A stretch of DNA of 64,000 nt from Mycobacterium sp. 236(2023) (GCF_029623955.1 NZ_JARSBP010000004.1:770207-834206), one strand, 5' to 3'. Shown: positions 44,538 through 54,385, counted from the first letter of the stretch. A program made the numbers and translations. Notes: generated from the sequence alone by a model not told the origin.

Positions 44538-45977
44538 TCACCGACGAGACTTCGGTCCCCGCTTCTCCCGAACCCGGACATTGATCCGGATGGGCGTCCC
44601 CTCGAACCCGAACTCCTCACGCAACCGCCGCTCCAGGAAGCGGCGGTAGCCGGCCTCCAGAAACCCGGTGGTGAACAGAACGAACGTCGGGGGCCGCGCG
44701 GTTGCCTGGGTGGCGAACAGAATTCGGGGCTGCTTGCCACCACGCACCGGGGGCGGCGTCGCCGCGACGACTTCCTTCAAGAAGTTGTTCAGCTGGCCGG
44801 TCGTGATCCTTCTGTCCCAGGACGCCAGCGATGTCTCGAGTGCGGGCACCAGCTTCTGTACCGCGCGACCGGTCTTGGCCGAGATGTTGACCCGCGGAGC
44901 CCATTGCAGCTGCGCGAGCTGCAGATCGATTTCCCGGTCGAGCAGGTAACGGCGGTCCTCGTCGACGAGGTCCCATTTGTTGAAGGCCAGCACGAGTGCC
45001 CGGCCCGCCTCGATGACCATCGACAGCACGCGCTGATCCTGCTCGGTGAGAGGCTGCGACGCATCGACGAGGACGATCGCGACCTCTGCCGAATCGATGG
45101 CACCGTGCGTACGCACGGACGCGTAGAACTCGTGTCCGCTGGCCTGATTGACCTTGCGGCGCAGACCGGCGGTGTCGACGAAACGCCAGAGCTTGCCGTC
45201 CATCTCGATCAACGAGTCGACAGGGTCGACGGTCGTCCCGGCGACGTCGTGCACGACGGACCGTTCGTCACCCGAAAGACGGTTCAGCAGTGAGGATTTG
45301 CCGACATTCGGCTTGCCGATCAACGCCACGCGGCGCGGGCCGCCACCTCCCCCGCTTGCAACCTCCGAGATGGTGGGCAGCTTCTCGATCACCGTGTCGA
45401 GCAGGTCCGCCACTCCCCGGCCGTGCATGGCGCTGATGGTGTGCGGCTCCCCCAACCCCAGCGACCAGAGTGCCGCGGCATCGGCTTCGCCCCGTTCGTT
45501 GTCGACCTTGTTGGCCGCGAGGAACACCGGCTTTCCCGAGCGCTGCAACAGTTTTGCCGCGGCCTGATCCGCGGCGGTCGCCCCGACGACGGCGTCGACG
45601 ACGAAGATGATCCCGTCGGCAGTGCGCATCGCCACCGACGCCTGTTCGGCGACGAGTTGCTGCAGACCCTTGGCGTCCGGTTCCCACCCTCCGGTGTCCT
45701 GCACGACGAACCGCTGACCCGACCAGTTCGCGTCGTAGGAGACGCGGTCCCGGGTGACACCCGGGATGTCCTGGACGACCGCTTCGCGACGGCCGAGGAT
45801 CCGGTTGACGAGCGTGGATTTACCGACGTTCGGTCGCCCCACGACCGCCACGACGGGTGGCGGGGCCGACATGTCTTCGATGACATCAGCGATCTCTTCG
45901 GAACCCAGTTCCCAGTCACCCTCGTCGAACCAGACGCCGTCCGCGGCGCCGGATTCGCCATCATCATCGGAACTCAC
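44538..45977 (-). CDS. der: Ribosome-assembly GTPase Der (EngA)
   Basis: A 479-aa double-GTPase that helps assemble the 50S ribosomal subunit. The first G domain has VGRPNVGKSTLVNRILGRRE and the second IGKPNVGKSSLLNRLSGDE; NKVD and NKWD specificity motifs are in FLAANKVDNE and LAFNKWDLVDED. The C-terminal KH-like domain ends RINVRVREKRGPKSRR. The N-terminal 35 residues are an acidic extension common in actinobacteria. The start overlaps the cmk stop by four bases, closing the parA-scpA-scpB-rluB-cmk-der run. Confidence 0.97.
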   Translation of the reverse strand: MSSDDDGESGAADGVWFDEGDWELGSEEIADVIEDMSAPPPVVAVVGRPNVGKSTLVNRILGRREAVVQDIPGVTRDRVSYDANWSGQRFVVQDTGGWEPDAKGLQQLVAEQASVAMRTADGIIFVVDAVVGATAADQAAAKLLQRSGKPVFLAANKVDNERGEADAAALWSLGLGEPHTISAMHGRGVADLLDTVIEKLPTISEVASGGGGGPRRVALIGKPNVGKSSLLNRLSGDERSVVHDVAGTTVDPVDSLIEMDGKLWRFVDTAGLRRKVNQASGHEFYASVRTHGAIDSAEVAIVLVDASQPLTEQDQRVLSMVIEAGRALVLAFNKWDLVDEDRRYLLDREIDLQLAQLQWAPRVNISAKTGRAVQKLVPALETSLASWDRRITTGQLNNFLKEVVAATPPPVRGGKQPRILFATQATARPPTFVLFTTGFLEAGYRRFLERRLREEFGFEGTPIRINVRVREKRGPKSRR

Positions 45978-46660
45978 TGCCCCACACCTACTTTCTGCTC
46001 GACGAGCTCGGTGAGGTGGGCGATGACCTCGGCCTGATTCATGGCGCTGGTGTCCACCACGACGGCGTCGTCGGCGGCTCGCAACGGCGACACCGCCCGT
46101 GTCGAATCGAGGTGGTCGCGGCGCTCGACGTCGGCGAGCACGGCCTCATAGTCGCTGGGCAGTCCGCCCGCGATGTTCTGTTCGTGCCTGCGTCGCGCCC
46201 TCTCCTGAGCCGACGCGGTGAGGAAGATCTTCACGTCGGCGTCGGGCAGCACGACGGTGCCGATGTCGCGGCCCTCGACGACGACATTGCCGGGCGCAGA
46301 AGCCAGTTCACGCTGCAGTTCGACGAGCCGGACCCGCACCTCAGGGACGGCCGACACCGCGGACACGGCTTTGGTGACCGCGTCACCACGAATCTCGGCC
46401 GAAACATCCTCACCGGCAAGATAGGAGCGGTCCGCGCCGGGATCGTGCCCGACAGCCAGGTCCACGTCATCGACCGCCGCCGCGATCGCCGCCGCATCAT
46501 CGAGGTCGATACCCGAGCGCAGCACGCGCAGCGTGACGATGCGGTACATCGCGCCGGTGTCCAGATAATTCGCGTTCAGTGCCGTAGCCAAACCTCTTGC
46601 CACCGAGGACTTTCCAGTACCCGCGGGACCGTCGATCGCGATCACCAGGGAATGGCTCAC
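45974..46660 (-). CDS. cmk: Cytidylate kinase
   Basis: Phosphorylates CMP and dCMP to the diphosphates, 228 aa. The P-loop is IDGPAGTGKSSVARGLA; ALNANYLDTGAMYR is the CMP-binding start, and VVEGRDIGTVVLPDADVK is the second signature. Its GTG overlaps the rluB stop and its own stop overlaps the der start, so all three are translated together. Confidence 0.97.
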   Translation of the reverse strand: MSHSLVIAIDGPAGTGKSSVARGLATALNANYLDTGAMYRIVTLRVLRSGIDLDDAAAIAAAVDDVDLAVGHDPGADRSYLAGEDVSAEIRGDAVTKAVSAVSAVPEVRVRLVELQRELASAPGNVVVEGRDIGTVVLPDADVKIFLTASAQERARRRHEQNIAGGLPSDYEAVLADVERRDHLDSTRAVSPLRAADDAVVVDTSAMNQAEVIAHLTELVEQKVGVGQ

Positions 46661-47400
46661 AAACCCACCGCCTTGTACAGTTCGCCGATCTCTTTCTGCG
46701 TCAGCACCCGGATGCTCCCTGGGCGCTGATCCCCCAGCGTCACCGCGCCGATATCGGTGCGAACCAGCTCCTGCACGGGGAAACCCACCTGGGCGAGCAG
46801 CCTGCGCACGATGTGTTTGCGACCTTCGTGCAGCGTCACCCGGACCAGCGTCCTGCCCGGCAGGGTGTCGACCACCGCGAAGTCATCGACGTGCACCGGC
46901 CCGTCGTCGAGTTCGATTCCGCCGCGCAGTTTGCGGCCGAGACCCTTCGGCACCGAGCCGAGCACGGTCGCCACATACGCCTTCGGTACCTCGTACGAAG
47001 GATGCATCAGCCGGTGTGCCAGCTCACCGTCGTTGGTGAGCAGCAGCAGGCCTTCGGTGTCGGCGTCCAGACGTCCGACGTGGAACAGGTTCTTGTTGCC
47101 GCGAACCCGGTGCTCGACGAGGTCGCCGACGCACGGTCGTCCGCGGTCGTCGGACATCGTGGAGTGCATCCCGCGCGGCTTGTTGATCGCCAGATACATC
47201 CGGTCGTCGTCGACGGCGATCCTGGCGCCGTCGACGCGGATCACCGAGACGGCGGGGTCCACACGGGTGCCCAACTCGGTGACGATCTGGTCGTCGACCT
47301 CGACGCGGCCGTCGAGAATCATCTTCTCCGCCACCCGGCGAGAGGCGATTCCCGCCTGGGACAACACTTTTTGGAGACGAACTCCGTCATTATCAGTCAT
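46657..47400 (-). CDS. rluB: 23S rRNA pseudouridine synthase RluB-type
   Basis: A 247-aa RsuA/RluB-family enzyme that makes pseudouridine in 23S rRNA. An S4 RNA-binding domain occupies residues 8-70 (LQKVLSQAGIASRRVAEKMI). The catalytic aspartate is in LFHVGRLDADTEGLLLLTND. It starts two bases after the scpB stop. Confidence 0.95.
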   Translation of the reverse strand: MTDNDGVRLQKVLSQAGIASRRVAEKMILDGRVEVDDQIVTELGTRVDPAVSVIRVDGARIAVDDDRMYLAINKPRGMHSTMSDDRGRPCVGDLVEHRVRGNKNLFHVGRLDADTEGLLLLTNDGELAHRLMHPSYEVPKAYVATVLGSVPKGLGRKLRGGIELDDGPVHVDDFAVVDTLPGRTLVRVTLHEGRKHIVRRLLAQVGFPVQELVRTDIGAVTLGDQRPGSIRVLTQKEIGELYKAVGL

Positions 47401-47402
47401 TC

Positions 47403-48104
47403 TCAGTCCTGGTCCACGTCGATCGACGCCGGGGCTTCCGGGGCCGGAGCGCCGTTGAGTTTCATGAAACGCGGCTCTTCACTGAGGGTTTCGCTGATGT
47501 CATCGATCACGTCCACATCCGGCAGCAGCGGAGCGATGTCCGGCAGGTCCGTCAGCGACGTCAACCCCAGCCGCTCAAGGAACAATTCGGTCGTCGAGAA
47601 CGTCACCGCGCCCGAATCGGCGTCGGTGCCCGCCTCGGTGATGAGTCCGCGCGCCAGCAGGGTGCGCATCACCGCGTCGACGTTGACACCGCGGACCGCG
47701 CTCACACGGGCGCGCGTGACGGGCTGGCGGTAGGCGACGACAGCCAGGGTCTCCAGCGCCGCCCGGGTCAGCTTCGACCGGGCCCCGTCGAGCAGGAGCT
47801 TCTCGACGTACGGCGCGTACTTCGCGCGGGTGTACATCCGCCAGCCGCCACCCGCCTCGCGCAGATCGACACCGCTCTCCCGCGCCGCGAAGCCGTCGGC
47901 GAGAGCCCGAAGCCGATCGGCGATTCGCGTCGGTGGCTGCTCGGTGGCGCTGGCCAGCGCATCCACCGAAACGGGGGTGTCGACGACGAGCAGCAGCGCC
48001 TCCAGCACGGCGTCGAGCTCGGCCTCGTCGAGCTCGGGCAGGGCGATCTCCTCGAGATCGTCGGCATCCCGCTCTGCAGGCGTGGTCGAAATGTCTTCTG
48101 TCAT
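47403..48104 (-). CDS. scpB: Segregation and condensation protein B
   Basis: A 233-aa winged-helix partner of the SMC-ScpA condensin. Typical segments are ELDAVLEALLLVVDTPVSVD, then GWRMYTRAKYAPYVEKLL and LETLAVVAYRQPVTRARVS. I start at the ATG at 48104 (MTEDISTTPAERD), seven bases after the scpA stop; a longer in-frame extension reads back into scpA. Glu/Asp-rich ends are disordered. Confidence 0.94.
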   Translation of the reverse strand: MTEDISTTPAERDADDLEEIALPELDEAELDAVLEALLLVVDTPVSVDALASATEQPPTRIADRLRALADGFAARESGVDLREAGGGWRMYTRAKYAPYVEKLLLDGARSKLTRAALETLAVVAYRQPVTRARVSAVRGVNVDAVMRTLLARGLITEAGTDADSGAVTFSTTELFLERLGLTSLTDLPDIAPLLPDVDVIDDISETLSEEPRFMKLNGAPAPEAPASIDVDQD

Positions 48105-48111
48105 CGTCTTT

Positions 48112-48939
48112 CTATTCCGCATCCGCGGTTGCCAGCTGTTCGCTGTTCGGCCGCTCTCCGGTCCACGAAATCTGGAGCACTCCAAGCGGTTCTGGTTGCT
48201 CGAATGCTACCGCCCGCGCGCGGTACAACTCGAGTAGCGCCAGGAAGCGGCCCACGATCTCCATCGGCACCCGGCAGTCGGCGACCAGGTCGGAGAACGA
48301 CGCCCAATGCCCGATCCCCCTGTCTTCGAGCAGTGACATCAAGTTCGCCGCCTGCTCAGGTACGGACACCGCGACCTGGTGGAGGTGGTCGAGCCCCACC
48401 GCCGGAACGGGCCGCGGCGTGAACGCCGCCGCGGCGATCTCGGCGAATCGGGATACATCGACGCCCAGCATCACCTCGGGCAACAGCTCCGAGTACCGGT
48501 CCTCCAGTGACACCGCGCGCGGATAGCTGCGCATCGCGGCGGACTCGAGCTCGGCGAACATCTCCGCGACGTGCTTGAACGCCCGGTACTGCAGCAGTCG
48601 CGCGAACAACAGATCACGCACCTCGAGCAGCGCAAGGTCGTCCTCGTCGTGGATCTCGCCGGCCGGTAACAGGCGGGCGGCCTTCAGGTCGAGCAGCGTC
48701 GCGGCGACCACCAGGAACGACGTCGTCTCGTCCAGCTCGAGCTGAGGTCCGACCTCCTTGGTGTAGGCGATGAACTCGTCGGTGACCTTGTGCAGCGCCA
48801 CTTCGGTGACGTCGAGTCGATGGCCGAAGATCAACTGCAGCAGAAGGTCGAACGGACCCTCGAAATTGCTCAGCCGGACCTGAAAACCAACCGGAGCCGA
48901 CGGGTCGTTGGGTTCCTCTGGGGCCGTGGTCTCGCTCAC
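48112..48939 (-). CDS. scpA: Segregation and condensation protein A (kleisin)
   Basis: A 275-aa kleisin that bridges SMC heads with ScpB. VRLSNFEGPFDLLLQLIFG-like text opens the N-terminal domain, followed by YTKEVGPQLELDETTSFLVV and ARLLPAG. The C-terminal winged helix lies in RVPMEIVGRFLALLELYRAR. The start overlaps the parA stop by four bases. Confidence 0.95.
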   Translation of the reverse strand: MSETTAPEEPNDPSAPVGFQVRLSNFEGPFDLLLQLIFGHRLDVTEVALHKVTDEFIAYTKEVGPQLELDETTSFLVVAATLLDLKAARLLPAGEIHDEDDLALLEVRDLLFARLLQYRAFKHVAEMFAELESAAMRSYPRAVSLEDRYSELLPEVMLGVDVSRFAEIAAAAFTPRPVPAVGLDHLHQVAVSVPEQAANLMSLLEDRGIGHWASFSDLVADCRVPMEIVGRFLALLELYRARAVAFEQPEPLGVLQISWTGERPNSEQLATADAE

Positions 48940-49805
48940 GCGCCGAACCGGTAGATGACCTCACGCGCCAGCGCCCGATATGCCTCGGCGCCAGCCGATT
49001 TGGGCGCCCAGGTGGTGATCGGTTCGCCGGCGACGCTGGTCTCGGGAAAGCGAACGGTGCGGGTGATGACGGTGTCGAACACGAGGTCGCCGAACCGTTC
49101 GACGACGCGCGCCATCACCTCGCGCGAGTTCACAGTCCGCGGGTCGTATCGCGTGATGAGGATTCCGCTGATCGACAGCTTCGGGTTCAGCCGGTCGTGC
49201 ACCTTCTCGACGGTGTCGGTCAGCAGGGCCAGGCCACGCAGCGAGAAGAACTCGCATTCGGTCGGGATGACGACCCCGTCGCTGCACGCGAGTCCGTTCA
49301 CGGTGAGCAGGCCCAGTGACGGCTGGCAGTCGATCAGCACGTAGTCGTAGCGGTCGAGCACCGGGTACAGCGCGCGCGCCAGCGACTGCTCGCGACCGAC
49401 CTCGTTGACGAGTTGGATCTCCGCTGCCGACAGGTCGATGTTGCTCGGCACCAGATCCAGGCCGGGCACCCGCGTCTTGATGAGCACCTGGTCCATCGAC
49501 ACCCGGGGCTCGACGAGCAGGTTGTGCACGGTGTGATCGAGTTCGTAATGCGGAACGCCGAGCCCCGCGGACAGCGCGCCCTGCGGGTCCAGGTCCACGA
49601 GCAGCACGCGCCTGCCGTACTCGGCGAGGCTGGCACCCAGGTTGATCGTCGACGTGGTCTTGCCGACGCCGCCTTTCTGGTTGCACATCGCGATGACCTT
49701 GGCCGGCCCGTGCGATGTGCGCGGAGCGGGCTCGGGAATGTCGCGTGGGAGCCGGCCGGTCAGACCCGGCGTGGGGGTGGGGTCCAGTCCCGTGTCGTCG
49801 GTCAT
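48936..49805 (-). CDS. parA: ParA/Soj-family ATPase
   Basis: About 289 aa, a deviant-Walker ATPase. AMCNQKGGVGKTTSTINLGA is Walker A with its extra lysine; VLLVDLDPQGALSAGLG is the A' motif and YVLIDCQPSLGLLTVN the Walker B. It corresponds to the second ParA-like protein conserved upstream of scpA in mycobacteria, not to the origin-proximal partition ParA. ATG at 49805 is preferred; another in-frame start lies eight codons upstream. It leads a six-gene run with scpA, scpB, rluB, cmk and der. Confidence 0.92.
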   Translation of the reverse strand: MTDDTGLDPTPTPGLTGRLPRDIPEPAPRTSHGPAKVIAMCNQKGGVGKTTSTINLGASLAEYGRRVLLVDLDPQGALSAGLGVPHYELDHTVHNLLVEPRVSMDQVLIKTRVPGLDLVPSNIDLSAAEIQLVNEVGREQSLARALYPVLDRYDYVLIDCQPSLGLLTVNGLACSDGVVIPTECEFFSLRGLALLTDTVEKVHDRLNPKLSISGILITRYDPRTVNSREVMARVVERFGDLVFDTVITRTVRFPETSVAGEPITTWAPKSAGAEAYRALAREVIYRFGA

Positions 49806-49970
49806 GCCGGACCGTCGCTGGTCAGGCAACCCTCTGGCATGGCGGACATCCGGGCAAGTTTAACGGTGCGCAACGCGGCGGTGAGGCAGACCCGCAGGCA
49901 AGAACCGCAGCGAACGTGCGTGCAGGGCGAGAATCTGGTCTTGCCGGCGCCCTGGACGCACAGTCGGCGG

Positions 49971-50924
49971 CTACTGAGCGCGCGGATGGGCTCCGGCCCA
50001 GACCTCGCGCAAGGCGTTCACGGTGACCATGGTGTAGATCTGCGTCGTCGTCACCGACGCGTGGCCCAACAGTTCCTGCACGACGCGCACATCGGCGCCG
50101 CCGTCGAGCAGATGGGTGGCGAACGAATGCCGCAGCACGTGTGGAGACACCGTCGCGGTGATGCCGGCGCGGTCCGCGGCATCCTGCAGCACCTGCCATG
50201 CACTCTGTCGCGAGAGCCGGCCGCCACGGGCGTTGAGAAAGATGGCCGGGGTGCCGCGGCCCCGCCGGGCCAGATCCGGGCGGCCGCGCACGAAGTAGGT
50301 GTCGAGCGCGGTGACGGCCGGACGTCCGATCGGGATCAGCCGCTGCTTGCCGCCCTTACCGCGCAGGAGCACAGACCGGGCGTGGGTGTCGACGTCGTCG
50401 ATGTCGAGCCCGACGGCTTCGGAGATCCGAGCGCCGGTCGAGTACAGAAGTTCCAGCAGCGCGCGATTGCGCAGAGTCAGCGGGGAGTCGGCGTCGCTGT
50501 CGCCGCCTGCGGCCTCGAGCAAGGCCAGCACGTCGTCGAGGCTCAGGCTTTTAGGCAGCCGGCGGCTGGGCGTCGGCGGTTTCACCTCACGGGCCACGTC
50601 GATCGCGGCGATGCCTTCCGCGGCGGCGAACTTGTGCAGACCGCGCACGGCGATCAGCGCGCGGGCGGCCGACACCGCGGACAGCGGGACGACACCGTTG
50701 TCGGGATCGCCTTTGCGCAGCGACACCAGGAACTCGCTGACGTCGGCTTCGGCGACGCCTGCGAGGTCGGCGACGCCGCGCGACGCGAGGTGGTCGGCGT
50801 AGCGCCGCAGGTCCCTGCGGTAGGAGCTCAACGTGTTCGCTGCGACGCCGCGTTCGATCGCCAGGTGGTCGAGGTAACCCTGAAGCTGGCCGTCCAGCAC
50901 TGTCGAGTCGAATCCGGTTGTCAC
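49971..50924 (-). CDS. xerD: Tyrosine recombinase XerD
   Basis: A 317-aa recombinase that resolves chromosome dimers at dif with XerC. Catalytic residues are Arg in YSTGARISEAVGLDIDDVD, Lys in GKGGKQRLIPIG, His and Arg in SPHVLRHSFATHLLDGG, His in LLGHASVTTTQIYT with its Tyr. Normal length. It follows the Nudix gene with a four-base overlap. About 165 bases of non-coding DNA separate it from parA downstream. Confidence 0.95.
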   Translation of the reverse strand: MTTGFDSTVLDGQLQGYLDHLAIERGVAANTLSSYRRDLRRYADHLASRGVADLAGVAEADVSEFLVSLRKGDPDNGVVPLSAVSAARALIAVRGLHKFAAAEGIAAIDVAREVKPPTPSRRLPKSLSLDDVLALLEAAGGDSDADSPLTLRNRALLELLYSTGARISEAVGLDIDDVDTHARSVLLRGKGGKQRLIPIGRPAVTALDTYFVRGRPDLARRGRGTPAIFLNARGGRLSRQSAWQVLQDAADRAGITATVSPHVLRHSFATHLLDGGADVRVVQELLGHASVTTTQIYTMVTVNALREVWAGAHPRAQ

Positions 50925-51556
50925 AGATGGCCTACTCGCCGGGCGAAGGCGGTGGGCCGGTCGGTCCAGGGGGCATCGACGGGGCGCAGCGCCTCGACCG
51001 ACGGCATGGCGTGAGCGGCCAGGACGCCGGCGATCGCGATCGAGTTGACGATGTCACCGGAGTACACCTTCGCGACGGCCTCGGCGAGGTCGATGCGTTC
51101 CACTTTCAGGTCGGCTTCCTCGTCGTGCGCCTCGGGCCGGTCGACCTCGCGCAGCCCGGTGGCCAGGAACACCCGCACGCTCTCGTCGCAGAACCCCGGC
51201 GCTGTGTTCGTGTCGACCAGCGTCCACCAGTTCTCGGCCGCGAGACCGACCTCCTCGGCGAGCTCACGGGCCGCGGACGCAGTCGGCTCCTCACCGCTGA
51301 AATCCAGTAGGCCGGCGGGCAGCTCCCACAGCCGCCTGCCGAAGGCGTGGCGGTACTGGTGCACCATCACGATCCGGCCGTCGTCGTCGAGTGCGACGAC
51401 GGCAACCGCACCGAAATGCTCGACGACCTCGCGGCGGGCGGTCTTGCCGCCGGGCATCCGCACCTCGTCGGAGCGCAGCGCCAGGATCTTGCCGACGTAG
51501 AGCGTGTCGGACGCGGCGACGGAGAACTCGTGCTTGCCGGGTGTGTCCTCAGCCAC
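50921..51556 (-). CDS. Nudix hydrolase, ADP-ribose pyrophosphatase type
   Basis: A 211-aa Nudix enzyme. The Nudix box includes ARELAEEVGLAAENW after the GLLDFSGEEP lead-in, so the catalytic glutamates are present. The N-terminal half (KTARREVVEHFGAVAVVALD) is typical of ADP-ribose and NDP-sugar pyrophosphatases. Its start overlaps the pyrG stop by eight bases and its stop overlaps xerD by four. Confidence 0.93.
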   Translation of the reverse strand: MAEDTPGKHEFSVAASDTLYVGKILALRSDEVRMPGGKTARREVVEHFGAVAVVALDDDGRIVMVHQYRHAFGRRLWELPAGLLDFSGEEPTASAARELAEEVGLAAENWWTLVDTNTAPGFCDESVRVFLATGLREVDRPEAHDEEADLKVERIDLAEAVAKVYSGDIVNSIAIAGVLAAHAMPSVEALRPVDAPWTDRPTAFARRVGHL

Positions 51557-53309
51557 GGGCCGGGGCGTCCTCGAGGGCGTGCTCGGCGCCGTTGGCCTTG
51601 GTCTCGTGTTCAGGAATCTCGACAGGCAGCCGCTCGGCGTTGTTGTACACCAGCGAGGCGCCGACGAACGCCACGAACAGCGGATGCGGCCGGGTGGGCC
51701 TGCTCTTCAGCTCGGGGTGGGCCTGGGTGCCGACAAGGAACGGATGTACCTCGGTGGGGTACTCGACGAACTCGACGAGGTGTCCGTCAGGTGAGGTGCC
51801 CGAGAACCTCAGTCCGCTCTCGGCGATCTTGTCGCGGTAGGTGTTGTTCACCTCGTAGCGATGCCGGTGCCGTTCGGACACCTCGGTGGCATCGTAGGCC
51901 GTGGCGACGAGCGACTTCTTCTGCAGCACAGCGGGATACGCGCCGAGCCGCATGGTCCCGCCGAGGTCCGCCTCCCCCGCGACCGCGTCGCGTTGGTCGG
52001 CCATCGTCGAGATCACCGGATCCGGGGTGTCGGGGTCGAACTCTGCGGAGCTGGCTTCGGTCAGACCCACGGAGCGCGCCGCCTCGATCACGATGCACTG
52101 CAGACCCAGGCACAGTCCGAGCACGGGGAGACCGCGCTTGCGGGCGTAACGGATCGCGCCGACCTTGCCTTCGATGCCGCGGATGCCGAAGCCACCGGGG
52201 ATCAGCACGCCGTCGACGTCGGCGAGCGCCGCCGCCGCCCCGACGTCGCTCTCACAGTCGTCGGACGGAATCCAGCGGATCTCCACCTTGGCGTGATGCG
52301 CGAAACCGCCCGCGCGCAGCGCCTCGGCCACCGACAGATAGGCGTCGGAGAGGTCGATGTACTTGCCCACCAACGCGATTCGCACTGTCTCGCGGGGTTC
52401 GTGCACGCGGTGCAGCAGGTCGTTCCACTGCGTCCAGTCGACGTCGCGGAACGGCAGGTTCAGCCGCCGCACCACATACGCGTCGAGCTCTTCGCGGTGC
52501 AGCACCTTGGGGATGTCGTAGATCGACGGGGCATCGGGGGTCGAGATGACACCGTCGATGTCGACGTCGCACATCAGCGCGATCTTGACCTTCAGCGGCT
52601 CGGGGACATCGCGGTCGCAGCGCAGGATCAGCGCGTCAGGCTGGATACCGATGCTGCGCAGCGCTGCAACGGAGTGCTGCGTCGGCTTGGTCTTGAGCTC
52701 GCCGGACGGCGCCATGAACGGGACCAGCGAGCAGTGCAGGAAGAAGCAGTTCTCCCGGCCGACTTCGTGGCGCACCTGGCGGGCGGCCTCGAGGAACGGC
52801 AGCGATTCGATGTCGCCGACGGTGCCTCCGACCTCGGTGATGACGACGTCGGGTCGGTTGCCGTCGACGTCGGGGGCCGCCATCTCCAGCACGCGGTTCT
52901 TGATCTCATCGGTGATGTGCGGAATGACCTGGACGGTGTCACCGAGGTATTCCCCGCGACGCTCTTTCGCGATGACCGTCGAATACACCTGGCCGGTGGT
53001 GACATTGGCATGCCCGGACAGGTTGCGGTCCAGGAACCGCTCGTAGTGGCCGACGTCGAGGTCGGTCTCGGCGCCGTCTTCGGTGACGAACACCTCGCCG
53101 TGCTGGAACGGGTTCATCGTTCCCGGATCGACGTTGAGATACGGGTCGAGCTTCTGCATCGTCACCTGCAGGCCCCGCGCTGTCAGCAACTGGCCGAGGC
53201 TGGACGCCGTCAGACCCTTGCCGAGAGAAGACACCACGCCACCAGTGACGAAGATGTGCTTGGTGGCCGTTTGCGGGTGCTTGCGTAACTGCCTCATAGG
53301 GTCAGGCAA
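51549..53309 (-). CDS. pyrG: CTP synthase
   Basis: Makes CTP from UTP, ATP and glutamine, 586 aa. The synthetase domain opens KHIFVTGGVVSSLGKGLTAS. The glutaminase domain has its nucleophile Cys in LGLCLGLQCIVIEAARSVG and the His-Glu pair in QAHPELKSRPTRPHPLF. The tail beyond the glutaminase domain (ETKANGAEHALEDAPARG) is short and non-conserved. First of pyrG-nudix-xerD. Confidence 0.98.
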   Translation of the reverse strand: MPDPMRQLRKHPQTATKHIFVTGGVVSSLGKGLTASSLGQLLTARGLQVTMQKLDPYLNVDPGTMNPFQHGEVFVTEDGAETDLDVGHYERFLDRNLSGHANVTTGQVYSTVIAKERRGEYLGDTVQVIPHITDEIKNRVLEMAAPDVDGNRPDVVITEVGGTVGDIESLPFLEAARQVRHEVGRENCFFLHCSLVPFMAPSGELKTKPTQHSVAALRSIGIQPDALILRCDRDVPEPLKVKIALMCDVDIDGVISTPDAPSIYDIPKVLHREELDAYVVRRLNLPFRDVDWTQWNDLLHRVHEPRETVRIALVGKYIDLSDAYLSVAEALRAGGFAHHAKVEIRWIPSDDCESDVGAAAALADVDGVLIPGGFGIRGIEGKVGAIRYARKRGLPVLGLCLGLQCIVIEAARSVGLTEASSAEFDPDTPDPVISTMADQRDAVAGEADLGGTMRLGAYPAVLQKKSLVATAYDATEVSERHRHRYEVNNTYRDKIAESGLRFSGTSPDGHLVEFVEYPTEVHPFLVGTQAHPELKSRPTRPHPLFVAFVGASLVYNNAERLPVEIPEHETKANGAEHALEDAPARG

Positions 53310-53400
53310 GGGCTACCTCCGTGATGACCGGGCAGGGCTTGTTTCGTCGGGTTCGCACCCGGTTGGGGGCCTGCCGACCCACGGAATCTCACCCTAACAC

Positions 53401-53419
53401 CGACACCGACAAGGTGTCG
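53401..53419. terminator. Hairpin downstream of mctB, possible terminator
   Basis: CGACACC-GACAA-GGTGTCG is a perfect 7-bp stem with a five-base loop, 15 bases after the mctB stop on the minus strand. There is no T tract, as is common for mycobacterial termination hairpins, so the call is tentative. Confidence 0.4.
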
Positions 53420-53433
53420 CTGACGCGCCGTGC

Positions 53434-54375
53434 CTAGCGGGAGACGGTCACCGCCGACGCGCCCTGCCCGATGCCGAACTGGTCGGGCCTGCCGCCGTTG
53501 GCGAGGCTGGACAGCGCGAGGATCGAGGTGATCCGGCCCGACTCGCTGTCGACGTCGTCGACGGTGCTGACCGCGTTCTTGAGCGCGGCATCCGATCGCG
53601 TCACCGCGACGGCCGCGGTGCCGGTGGCCGAACCGTCCCGTCCGACGAGGACGGTGCCCGAGCCGTGCGGCGCCAGGCCTGCGGCGAAGCGGGCGACCGT
53701 CGCGCCCTGGTTGCCCGCGTCGTCGCCGAGCGGGCCGCCGGTGACGACGAGCGCCGCGTTCGCGGCGCCGATGCGCTCCGTGCCGTAGGTGATGAAACCG
53801 GTGTCGCGCAGAGTCGCCAGCACGGTGTCGCGCTGGGCGTCGTCGACCGGCACCGCCTTCGGGTCCTTGTCGATCAGCAGCGAGATGCCGAGCAGATCAC
53901 CGGCCTGCGAGCCCTGGTCCACGGTGGCGGTGCTCAACTGCGCCCCGGCAGGGACGATCGGCGAGTTGACCACCGAGAGCAGCTTCTCGGCCGAGTTGGC
54001 GTCCACGAACTCCTGGGTGAGCCCGATGGTGCCGGTCACCGTCGCGCCGGCGTCGGCGACCAGACGCGTCAGCGCCTCGATGTCACCGTCGGCGGCGTCA
54101 GGAGTGCGGAAGATGATCACCGAGTTCTTCGCCAGCGAGTCACGCAGGATGCGTGGCGCCATCTGGGCATCGAAATCACCTGCAGCGCTGAGCTTCTCGT
54201 TCAGCGCGTTACGGTCGTCGGTCAGCGTGTCGATCTGCTGCTGCATGTCCTGCTTGTCGTCACGCAGGCCGGACAGCACGGTGTTGGACAGCATTCCCGA
54301 GCCGAGGGCCACACCGATGGCCAACGCCAGAAATACCGCAGCGAGCGAAATGGCGTGCGAGCGCAGCGAGATCAC
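53434..54375 (-). CDS. mctB: MctB-like copper transport/outer membrane protein
   Basis: A 313-aa protein matching M. tuberculosis Rv1698 in position and pattern. A single N-terminal membrane or signal helix (SLAAVFLALAIGVALGSGML) is followed by a coiled coil (DDKQDMQQQIDTLTDDRNAL) and a soluble domain. The M. tuberculosis protein limits copper accumulation and is reported in the outer membrane. Ten bases separate it from steA. Confidence 0.85.
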   Translation of the reverse strand: MISLRSHAISLAAVFLALAIGVALGSGMLSNTVLSGLRDDKQDMQQQIDTLTDDRNALNEKLSAAGDFDAQMAPRILRDSLAKNSVIIFRTPDAADGDIEALTRLVADAGATVTGTIGLTQEFVDANSAEKLLSVVNSPIVPAGAQLSTATVDQGSQAGDLLGISLLIDKDPKAVPVDDAQRDTVLATLRDTGFITYGTERIGAANAALVVTGGPLGDDAGNQGATVARFAAGLAPHGSGTVLVGRDGSATGTAAVAVTRSDAALKNAVSTVDDVDSESGRITSILALSSLANGGRPDQFGIGQGASAVTVSR

Positions 54376-54385
54376 AATCTGTCCT

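Noticed and set aside
49413..51014. 533-codon plus-strand open frame
   Set aside because: Spans parA, a gap and xerD in antisense; Arg/Gly/Val-rich with no motif.
51861..53288. 475-codon plus-strand open frame
   Set aside because: Antisense to pyrG; no domain-like sequence.
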